Made by a program: the position numbers and the translations under genes. A stretch of 33,402 nt of DNA from NCBI GenBank assembly GCA_017934175.1, contig JAGBKB010000009.1, positions 1 to 33,402 of the forward strand, read 5' to 3'. Below are positions 26,519-33,402 of the stretch, piece after piece. The notes beneath the pieces were generated by a model, which did not search any database, was not told the DNA's origin, and saw nothing but the letters and a program-made list of their open reading frames with translations. Within the stretch, counting starts at the first letter, position 1. Every line of letters begins with the position of its first letter. The DNA comes from Lachnospiraceae bacterium (GTDB lineage: Bacteria > Bacillota > Clostridia > Lachnospirales > Lachnospiraceae).

Positions 26519-26851
26519 ATGGTAGGAAAATATAAAGTTATCACACTTTGTGGTAGTACAAGATTTAAGAAAGAGTTTATGGAAGTTCAAAAACGGCTTA
26601 CACTTGAAGATAATATTGTCATAAGTGTAGGATTATTTGGGCATAGCGGAGATAGTGAAGTATGGGAAAATATGGACGAAGGGACTATTACAAAGACTAA
26701 AGAAATGCTCGATGATATGCATAAGAGAAAAATAGATATGGCGGATGAGATACTTGTGATAAATGTTGGTGGGTATATCGGAGATAGTACTAAGTCGGAA
26801 ATTGAGTATGCGAAGAAGAAGGGGAAAGTAGTTAGATATCTAGAGGGCTAA
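26519..26851 (+). CDS. Small nucleoside 2-deoxyribosyltransferase-like protein
   Basis: A 110-residue alpha/beta protein. It starts with a strand and nucleotide-loop-like ITLCGSTRFKKEF and ends with DEILVINVGGYIGDSTKSEIEYAKKKGK, the pattern of nucleoside 2-deoxyribosyltransferase-like and related DUF4406-type proteins, in which the late Asp/Ser and the 'ExxYA' helix line the ribose pocket. It is shorter than true deoxyribosyltransferases (about 150), so enzyme activity is uncertain. AGGGG at 26508-26512 supports ATG 26519. A strong terminator follows at 26895-26921, so it is separate from the BREX operon. Confidence 0.6.
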   Translation: MVGKYKVITLCGSTRFKKEFMEVQKRLTLEDNIVISVGLFGHSGDSEVWENMDEGTITKTKEMLDDMHKRKIDMADEILVINVGGYIGDSTKSEIEYAKKKGKVVRYLEG

Positions 26852-26894
26852 TAAGAACCGTAGAGTCTGCTATAAGATCCATTTTTTTGTTTTG

Positions 26895-26921
26895 AAACGC
26901 CGTATTTATGGCGTTTTTTTT
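26895..26921 (+). terminator. Strong Rho-independent terminator
   Basis: AAACGCC (26895-26901), eight-base loop, GGCGTTT (26910-26916), then an unbroken T-run to 26921. It insulates the BREX operon from upstream transcription. Confidence 0.9.
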
Positions 26922-27002
26922 GATGAAACCGCAGAAACAATGAAAATATCTATAAAAAAGTTAAAAAAAATTGAGAATTTTTAGAAATTTTACAAATTTG
27001 GC

Positions 27003-27031
27003 TTGAAAATTTTAAAATACTATGATATAAT
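27003..27031 (+). promoter_or_regulatory. BREX operon promoter (extended -10), predicting a leaderless brxA message
   Basis: TTGAAA at 27003-27008, a 17-bp spacer and TATAAT at 27026-27031 preceded by TGA, that is an extended -10. A-tracts upstream (26950-27000) could act as an UP element. The expected start point, 27037-27040, coincides with the brxA ATG at 27039, and there is no Shine-Dalgarno. Confidence 0.75.
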
Positions 27032-27038
27032 GTTGCAT

Positions 27039-27638
27039 ATGGTTGATTATAGTGCAAAAACAACAGCCGAAAACTTTTTATACAACGAAACTAAGACTTT
27101 GGCATCTTATTTATTGGGTGGCGAAGATATTGAGGTGCTTAAAAGGCGAAATATAACAGAAAACCTAATAATGTATAAAAAAGAGAAGGCTATCGCAAGA
27201 GTTAACGCCCCGATTTTTAGAAGATTAGCATTTTTGATGGAAAAGGATATGATTAAAGACTTTCTTTATGAGGATATAAGCACCAGTAAGTACATTTTAT
27301 TATATGCTGTAATGAAGACTGATAACCTCGTTAAAGATTTCGTATTTGAAGTTTATAAGAAAAAAGTGTTAGAAGATATAGAATATATTGAGAAGAAAGA
27401 TATAGATGACTGGTACCAAGAAAAAATGGCGATGAGCGAGACATTAAAAAGCGTAACAGTAGCAACTGAAAACAAACTAAAACAGGTAATACTTAAAATA
27501 TTGCAAGATGCAAATTTAGTAAACAAAGAAAAAAATAGATTTAAAATAATTAAGCCATCACTCAAATCAACATTCATAGATTTATTAGATAGTAAAGGTG
27601 ATATAAATTTTGCAAAAGCTATAGGAGGGCTTGTATGA
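27039..27638 (+). CDS. brxA: BREX protein BrxA (DUF1819)
   Basis: First gene of a BREX (bacteriophage exclusion) operon. BrxA is a small helical DNA-binding protein needed for the system. The product has 199 residues from ATG 27039, the normal family length, with the DUF1819 look: NETKTLASYLLGG near the N-terminus, ARVNAPIFRRLAFL and the long charged helices. The open frame can be extended to TTG 27003, but that TTG is the -35 box of the promoter, so I reject it. The gene overlaps brxB by four bases (ATGA at 27635-27638), which couples their translation. Identification rests partly on the unmistakable brxB-brxC-pglX neighbours. Confidence 0.85.
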   Translation: MVDYSAKTTAENFLYNETKTLASYLLGGEDIEVLKRRNITENLIMYKKEKAIARVNAPIFRRLAFLMEKDMIKDFLYEDISTSKYILLYAVMKTDNLVKDFVFEVYKKKVLEDIEYIEKKDIDDWYQEKMAMSETLKSVTVATENKLKQVILKILQDANLVNKEKNRFKIIKPSLKSTFIDLLDSKGDINFAKAIGGLV

Positions 27639-28231
27639 GCAAAATAAAAACAACAAAAGAACGAATGCAGAAACTTAGGCAAATGATAGAAAGTAAAACA
27701 ATAAATAAATTAGACGGACTTGGAGGAGAAATAAACTTTTGGATATTTGACTATGACCCTGAAGAAGAGTATTACATAAGAGAAAACATTAAAGACTTTA
27801 TAAACGATAAATATGATGTGCAAGTATATAATATTTATAAGATAATTATAGAAATACTTGAAGAAAAAGGCTATTTGAAAAAAGTTATTGAATATGAAAA
27901 AAAGAAGGGCACAGATAAAGCAAATGATGCTATAAGAGATGCGCTGGAGATAAGTTCAAATAATGACAAAATAATTAAGTATATTAGAGAACATCAAGAA
28001 GAGGACAAGACAGTGATACTAACTGGAATTGGAGATGTGTACGGAGTTGTGAGACCCCATACAATACTAAACAATTTACAGTCGGTAGTAGAAAGGAATC
28101 CATTAATCATGTTTTATCCAGGAGTATATACGGGACAAGAAATAAAACTTTTTGGCAAGGCAAATGAGATTGTAAATAATAATGAAGGTTTAGAAAGTAA
28201 TAATTATTATAGAGCATTCAGATTTGAATAA
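27635..28231 (+). CDS. brxB: BREX protein BrxB (DUF1788)
   Basis: A 198-residue BREX core component of the DUF1788 family, function not known in detail but required for defence in type 1 systems. The C-terminal signature PLIMFYPGVYTGQEIKLFGKANE...NYYRAFRFE is typical, as is the central TVILTGIGDVYGVVRPHTILNNLQ. The start overlaps the brxA stop (ATGA), with GGAGGG at 27625-27630 inside brxA as ribosome binding site. It is followed 21 bp later by the preferred start of brxC. Confidence 0.9.
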   Translation: MSKIKTTKERMQKLRQMIESKTINKLDGLGGEINFWIFDYDPEEEYYIRENIKDFINDKYDVQVYNIYKIIIEILEEKGYLKKVIEYEKKKGTDKANDAIRDALEISSNNDKIIKYIREHQEEDKTVILTGIGDVYGVVRPHTILNNLQSVVERNPLIMFYPGVYTGQEIKLFGKANEIVNNNEGLESNNYYRAFRFE

Positions 28232-28252
28232 TATTAAATGGAGATAATGAAT

Positions 28253-31200
28253 ATGAAATTAAAGGATTTTTATAGTAAAGAAGTTGATAGAGATATACAG
28301 GGTGTAATTAAAGTTGATAGTGAGGAATATCAAGAACAAGAACTTTCAGAGTATGTTGTAACCAAAGAATTGAATAAACACTTTATAAGTTTTTATGATG
28401 CATTTATTAAAAGTATTAATGTGCCAACAGAAAAAATGGGTGTGTGGATATCCGGATTCTTTGGAAGTGGTAAGTCACATTTCTTAAAAATATTATCATA
28501 TTTACTTGAAAATAAAGAGATTAAATTAAAAGATGGTGGTACAAAGAGAGCTGTTGATTTTTTTGATGATAAAATTGATGATACGATGTTGCTAGCCAAT
28601 ATCAAAAAAGTTGGAAGCTTTAAAAATGAATGTATCCTATTTAACATAGATACTAAAGCTGATAGTGGTGGTGATAAGAACAAAATATTACAGGTGTTTG
28701 AAAAGGTTTTAAATGAAGCGCAAGGACTTTCAAATATTCCACATATAGCAGATCTTGAAAGATATCTTATAAAGCAAGGCAAATATGAAGAGTTCAAAGA
28801 TAACTTTAAAAAAGCAGCTGGTGAAAGTTGGAAAGTGCTTAGATCAGACTATATTTTTAATAGAGATGAAATAATAGATGCATATAGTAAAACTTTAAGT
28901 AAGACAAAAGAAGAAGCTGAAAATTGGATAGATACAGCTAAAGAAGAATACACGCTTAGCATAGAAAAATTTGCAAATAGAGTACTTGATTATGTAAAAA
29001 CTAAAGATAAAAATTATCATTTAATATTCTTGGTTGATGAAATAGGTCAATACATAGGAGATGATAGAAACCTTATATTAAATCTACAGTCTGTGGTTGA
29101 AGAACTCGGTGTACTTTGCCAAGGTAAAGTATGGGTAGTAGTTACTTCACAAGAAGCTATAGATGATGTTGTAAAGATTAAAGGTGATGATTTCTCAAAA
29201 ATACAAGGTAGATTTGACACAAGACTTTCTATGTCTTCAAGCGATATAAGGGAAGTGATTGAAAAAAGAATCTTAGATAAAAAAGAAGATGCGAAAGCAA
29301 CTCTTGAAGAAAAATACAAACAAGATGGAGATATCATTAAAAATCTTTTATATTTCAACAATGCATCTACTATACGATTATATAATGATGAAATTGATTT
29401 TGCAAAAGATTACCCATTTGTCCCTTATCAATATGAAATGCTACAGTCTGTTTTTGAAGGCATAAGAAAAAAAGGATATGCAGGAAAGCATTTATCAAGT
29501 GGTGAGAGATCGCTTCTTGGTGCATTTAAGCAAGTAGCAGCAAAAAATGGTGATAAGGAACTTGGATTCCTTGTGCCATTCTATGAGTTTTTTGATACGA
29601 TAGAAAAGTTTTTAGAACATCAGATAATTATAGTATTCAATAAAGCAAATGATTTGGTAAGAGATAATAAACTTGATGAATTTGATATAAATGTTTTAAA
29701 AGTATTGTTTTTATTAAAGAATATAGATTTTGTAGAGCCAAATGTGGATAATATAACTACTTTATGTATTGACGATATTAAGAGCGATAAGTCAGATGTT
29801 AAGCAAAAGGTAGAGAATACTCTTAAGAAACTTGAGAAGGAAACCCTTATACAAAGAACTAATGATAGTTATGTATTCTTGACTGATGATGAACAAGAGA
29901 TAAATAGAGAAATAAAAAAATATATACCAGATTCAAATGAAAAAATAACATTTTTTAAAAATAATATACTTGATGCACTATATAGTGATACAAAATATTC
30001 ACTAAATAAGTCAAAACCATTTCCACTAAAAAAGTCAATAGATGACAATACATTTACTGCGGATTATGATATTGGCATTAATTTTATAACGTCTTATAGT
30101 GGTAAAAAACTTGATGATATCAAGATGGAGTCGGCACTTCACCCAAATATGTTATATGTCAATATTGATGTAAGTGGAAGAATAGATCAAGATATAGAAA
30201 ATATACTTCAAATTAAAAAGTATTATGCAGACAAATCTAATATAACGAAAAATGAACAAGTGGCTTTGATATTAAAGGCCAAAAGAGATGATGCTGATAG
30301 GGTAGAAAAAAGCATAAGAGATAAATACATAGATATTTTATGTGCTGCAGATATGATAATAGCTGGTGATATACAAGTTGTAAATGGATCAACATTTAAA
30401 TCAAGAGTTGATGAGGCACTTAAAAAACTTGTGCAGAATGTCTATATGAAATTATCATATATTGAAGTTTATCATAATTCATCAGATATAAAAGACCTAT
30501 TTTATAATAAAGAAAAAACAGTAATAGAAGTAATACCAAATAAGTTAGCATTTAATGAGATCAATGAATATGTAAAAGAGAGAACTACAAGTAGTATACA
30601 AATTAGTATAAGAGATATGCTTAAAAGATTTGGCGATGCTCCTTATGGATGGAGCGACGAGGAAATACTTTATCAAATAGTATCGCTTTTGAAAAATGAA
30701 AAAATATCATTGTATTTTTCTGGGGAAAACTTGTCACGAGATGATGATAATACATTTACAAAAATTACAAATAGGGCATATTATGATAAGACCACCATTA
30801 AGACAAGACAGAAAGTAGATGATAAACTTATAAATGATTTAAAAGAAGTAGCAAGAGTTGCCTTTAATAACACAGGTCTTTCAAGTGAAGAAGATGATAT
30901 GGTTAGGGAATTTAAAAATGAGTGTTTGAATAAGACGATAGAAGAGTTGAAGGTAATCAATGTATCATATCAAAGTGATGGGAAATATAAATATCCGGGC
31001 GAAGATATTATAAAAAGTGCTCTAACTATGCTTAATGACTTAAGAAATATATCGGACAATGTTTTGCTTTTTGGTGAAATATCAAATAAAAAAACAGAAA
31101 TAATAAATATATTTGATAAGATAACATATATCAAAGAGTTTTTCGGAGAAGATAATAAGGGGCGACAAAAGGAATTTTTTGATAGAGCTGTAAATGCTAT

Positions 31201-31777
31201 AAAAATTTATGATAATAATAAAATGTATTTATCTGATGATAGTGAATTAAATTCAACTTATGACCTTATTATAAGTATTTTGAAAAGTGAAGAACCATAT
31301 AAAGATTTACCGAAATTAAACCTTATCACAAAGGATTTAATAAATCAATTGGGCAAAAAGTATGATGAAATATGCAAGCCTACACTTGAAGTAATAGATG
31401 AAAATGTGGAATTCATTGAAAAGTATTCTAATGAAAATGGTGTAGACGACGGCATAAAAAATAAATATATATCTATATTAAATAATGCAAAAAGTGTATT
31501 AGAGAAATCAAATGAATGTAAGGATATATTTGCACAGAAGCAGCTTGTGGAAATCACAGTTAATAATTTCATAAATGAATCAAAAAGATCTAAAGAAAAC
31601 ATTGATGCAAATAGTAATGATTCTGAAAAAGAAAGTAGAAAAGTGGTTCGCATAGATTCTTTAGTAAGTCATTCGGTAAGTATTGATAAAAAGGATGATA
31701 TAGATAGTTTTATAGATGATTTGAAGAGTAAGTTATACAAAGAACTTGAGGATAACAAGAAAATTATTATTAAGTAA
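28253..31777 (+). CDS. brxC: BREX protein BrxC, large P-loop ATPase
   Basis: BrxC is the large AAA-type ATPase of type 1 BREX, thought to form an oligomer on DNA with the other components. 1174 residues from ATG 28253. I prefer this start over 28238 because GGAG at 28240-28243 is correctly spaced and relatives begin MKLKD. Visible: Walker A GFFGSGKSH with K74, Walker B IFLVDE with D262-E263, and a sensor-like VVVTSQEAIDDVV followed by QGRFDTRLSM, probably containing an arginine finger. The C-terminal half is long, helical and charged. The gene is intact and of normal size. A 75-bp gap with a hairpin separates it from pglX. Confidence 0.93.
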   Translation: MKLKDFYSKEVDRDIQGVIKVDSEEYQEQELSEYVVTKELNKHFISFYDAFIKSINVPTEKMGVWISGFFGSGKSHFLKILSYLLENKEIKLKDGGTKRAVDFFDDKIDDTMLLANIKKVGSFKNECILFNIDTKADSGGDKNKILQVFEKVLNEAQGLSNIPHIADLERYLIKQGKYEEFKDNFKKAAGESWKVLRSDYIFNRDEIIDAYSKTLSKTKEEAENWIDTAKEEYTLSIEKFANRVLDYVKTKDKNYHLIFLVDEIGQYIGDDRNLILNLQSVVEELGVLCQGKVWVVVTSQEAIDDVVKIKGDDFSKIQGRFDTRLSMSSSDIREVIEKRILDKKEDAKATLEEKYKQDGDIIKNLLYFNNASTIRLYNDEIDFAKDYPFVPYQYEMLQSVFEGIRKKGYAGKHLSSGERSLLGAFKQVAAKNGDKELGFLVPFYEFFDTIEKFLEHQIIIVFNKANDLVRDNKLDEFDINVLKVLFLLKNIDFVEPNVDNITTLCIDDIKSDKSDVKQKVENTLKKLEKETLIQRTNDSYVFLTDDEQEINREIKKYIPDSNEKITFFKNNILDALYSDTKYSLNKSKPFPLKKSIDDNTFTADYDIGINFITSYSGKKLDDIKMESALHPNMLYVNIDVSGRIDQDIENILQIKKYYADKSNITKNEQVALILKAKRDDADRVEKSIRDKYIDILCAADMIIAGDIQVVNGSTFKSRVDEALKKLVQNVYMKLSYIEVYHNSSDIKDLFYNKEKTVIEVIPNKLAFNEINEYVKERTTSSIQISIRDMLKRFGDAPYGWSDEEILYQIVSLLKNEKISLYFSGENLSRDDDNTFTKITNRAYYDKTTIKTRQKVDDKLINDLKEVARVAFNNTGLSSEEDDMVREFKNECLNKTIEELKVINVSYQSDGKYKYPGEDIIKSALTMLNDLRNISDNVLLFGEISNKKTEIINIFDKITYIKEFFGEDNKGRQKEFFDRAVNAIKIYDNNKMYLSDDSELNSTYDLIISILKSEEPYKDLPKLNLITKDLINQLGKKYDEICKPTLEVIDENVEFIEKYSNENGVDDGIKNKYISILNNAKSVLEKSNECKDIFAQKQLVEITVNNFINESKRSKENIDANSNDSEKESRKVVRIDSLVSHSVSIDKKDDIDSFIDDLKSKLYKELEDNKKIIIK

Positions 31778-31807
31778 AAACAGCAAGAAAGGTGCAAAGT
31801 ATATTAA

Positions 31808-31836
31808 TGAACTTGCAAGAAATCCTTGCTAGTTCA
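31808..31836 (+). promoter_or_regulatory. Intra-operon hairpin between brxC and pglX
   Basis: TGAACT-T-GCAAG and CTTGC-T-AGTTCA pair over eleven base pairs with one T-T mismatch around the loop AAATC. No U-run follows, so termination is unlikely. mRNA processing or stabilisation to set the methyltransferase level is possible. Confidence 0.5.
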
Positions 31837-31852
31837 AAAATAAAGGTGAGAT

Positions 31853-33402
31853 ATGGATAAAAATGTATTGAAAAGATTTGCAATTGAATCAAGAAAACAT
31901 CTTCACGATAAGGTGGCAGATAGGTATGCTTTATATTATCTTGATGATGAGTTTGATGAGGTTGAGAAGGATGAACTTTATACTCTTACTAATGAAAAAC
32001 ATAATCTTGTCCTTACTAAAGAGCAATATGAGCATAGACAAAAGCTTCTAAAAAAGAAAGATAGATATGGAAAAGAGCACGTCATAGAAGAGGCTGCTTT
32101 TACTTGGTTTAATCGTTTTATATGTCTTAGATATATGGAAATTCACAATTTCTTGCCACTCGGAAAGAATAATGAATCGCTTGATATAAGAGTTCTATCA
32201 AGTAGAGATGGTAATAAAGAGCCTGAAATATTAAAAAGAAATAATCTTACAAATAATTCCTTAGATATAAAAGTAGATATAGATAAGCTTGAGAAGATTA
32301 CTGACATAAATGATAAATATGAAAAAGTACTTTTGAAAGTATGCGAAAAGATGGGAAGAGTCCTTCCACAGATTTTTGATGGAGAAACTGATTATATAGA
32401 ATTACTTATGCCAAAAAATCAATTAAATGTTGATAGCTTTCTTGATAAACTTTTAAAAGAAGTACCTGAAGATAATTTTAATGATATTGAAGTTATAGGG
32501 TGGCTTTATCAATATTACAACCAATCTGAAAAAGATAGAGTAATGAAAGAGAAAAGAGCATATAAGAAATCTGAGATACCTTATGTAACTCAAATATTTA
32601 CTCCTGACTGGATAGTAAAATATATGGTTGAAAACTCACTCGGAAGACTTTGGATTGAAAATACTGGAGATGAATCGCTTGAATCAGAATTTAAATATTT
32701 TATTAAAGATAATATTGAAATCAATGTAGGTGCTAACCCTATGCTCCCAGAGAATATAACATTTATAGACCCTTGTATGGGCAGCGGCCATATACTCGTA
32801 TATGCATTTGAAGTATTTATGAAATTGTATATAAGTGCTGGTTACAATAAAAAAGATATCCCAGAATTAATACTTAAAAACAATTTATATGGTCTTGATA
32901 TAGATGATAGAGCTGGCCAATTTGCTATCATAAGTGTGATGCTTAAAGCAAGAGAATATGATAGCGAAATATTTAATAAAATAGATTTCAATTCACTAAA
33001 TATCTTGTCAATACCTGAGTCAAGTCCTGAACTTAGACAATATGCAAATGACATTAAAGATAAAGAAGTTCACGAAATAGTTGATTATCTTATAAATACT
33101 TTTGAAAATGGAAAAGAAATAGGGTCACTTCTCATAGTTGAAGAAAAAGATTATGATAAGGTAACTAAATATTTTGAGCAAGCTACACCAAATTTATTTA
33201 ATAGATTACTATGGGAAGGGTTAAAAGATATAATGAGAGTTGCTAAAATACTTAGTAAGAAATATGATGTGGTGGTGACAAATCCGCCGTATATGTTAAA
33301 GAAAAACTTTACAGAAAGATTGAGAGAATATGTAGAAGATAATTATAATAATCAATCTTCAGATTTGTGTACGGCATTTATGGCTAACACTCTAGGCAAC
33401 AA
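31853..33402 (+). CDS. pglX: BREX adenine-specific DNA methyltransferase PglX (BrxX), 5' part
   Basis: PglX methylates adenine at the BREX recognition site and so marks host DNA as self; it also determines specificity. The frame is open from ATG 31853 to the window edge (516 complete codons, about 40% of the usual 1,150-1,250). The N-terminal region (MDKNVLKRFAIESRKHLHDKV..RYALY) is typical for PglX. The Rossmann methyltransferase shows motif I as DPCMGSGH at 306-313, YGLDIDDRAGQFA, and the catalytic NPPY at 477-480. The target-recognition domain lies beyond the window. AAAGGTGAG at 31842-31850 provides the ribosome binding site. pglZ and brxL would be expected further right. Confidence 0.93.
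   Translation, partial: MDKNVLKRFAIESRKHLHDKVADRYALYYLDDEFDEVEKDELYTLTNEKHNLVLTKEQYEHRQKLLKKKDRYGKEHVIEEAAFTWFNRFICLRYMEIHNFLPLGKNNESLDIRVLSSRDGNKEPEILKRNNLTNNSLDIKVDIDKLEKITDINDKYEKVLLKVCEKMGRVLPQIFDGETDYIELLMPKNQLNVDSFLDKLLKEVPEDNFNDIEVIGWLYQYYNQSEKDRVMKEKRAYKKSEIPYVTQIFTPDWIVKYMVENSLGRLWIENTGDESLESEFKYFIKDNIEINVGANPMLPENITFIDPCMGSGHILVYAFEVFMKLYISAGYNKKDIPELILKNNLYGLDIDDRAGQFAIISVMLKAREYDSEIFNKIDFNSLNILSIPESSPELRQYANDIKDKEVHEIVDYLINTFENGKEIGSLLIVEEKDYDKVTKYFEQATPNLFNRLLWEGLKDIMRVAKILSKKYDVVVTNPPYMLKKNFTERLREYVEDNYNNQSSDLCTAFMANTLGN

Noticed and set aside
27003-27038. TTG start for brxA twelve codons earlier
   Set aside because: The bases are the -35 and -10 boxes of the promoter, and the resulting N-terminus is not typical for BrxA.

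Overview
The window reads as low-GC, AT-rich chromosome of an anaerobic member of the Clostridia (Bacillota), probably Lachnospiraceae or a close relative. The inference rests on AGGAGG-type ribosome binding sites, sigma-A-like promoters (TTGAAA/TATAAT), a giant fused 2-hydroxyacyl-CoA dehydratase activase, and a giant BspA/DUF285 surface protein with cell-wall-binding repeats. Genus cannot be settled from the sequence alone.

Layout. (i) 1-4023: the right-hand part of a type I restriction-modification locus, a RhuM-family gene followed by hsdR; hsdM and hsdS are not in the window. (ii) 4058-4872: a macro-domain (ADP-ribose-binding) gene that ends early, then a perfect 15-bp hairpin terminator. 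(iii) 4995-14958: a promoter, a possibly structured leader and a giant secreted repeat protein. Its reading frame is broken at an (AT)8 tract at 6220-6235. With seven or ten AT units the frame is restored and a protein of about 3,280 residues results: signal peptide, acidic Ser/Asp/Glu stalk, ten super-modules of a short unnamed domain plus DUF285 repeats, Pro/Gly linker and C-terminal cell-wall-binding repeats. This is the strongest finding and looks like ON/OFF phase variation of an adhesin. (iv) 15034-15921: a kinase-fold phosphotransferase, then a bidirectional terminator. (v) 15945-20219, minus strand: the activase. (vi) 20302-22781: comM (yifB) and dprA, a competence/DNA-processing pair, divergent from the activase across an inverted repeat.

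(vii) 22787-25894 is accessory and decaying: an ORF6N-domain gene broken by a poly-A frameshift and a stop codon, a shattered multi-pass membrane protein, and an intact membrane-anchored protein of unknown function. (viii) 25956-26921: a cupin and a small deoxyribosyltransferase-like protein, each followed by a hairpin terminator. (ix) 27003 to the right edge: a BREX phage-defence operon, brxA-brxB-brxC-pglX, whose promoter predicts a leaderless brxA message. pglX runs off the window; pglZ and brxL would be expected beyond it.

Defence loci thus occupy both ends (type I R-M on the left, BREX on the right) around a core of housekeeping, surface and decaying accessory genes. No tRNA, rRNA, CRISPR array or intact transposon was seen.
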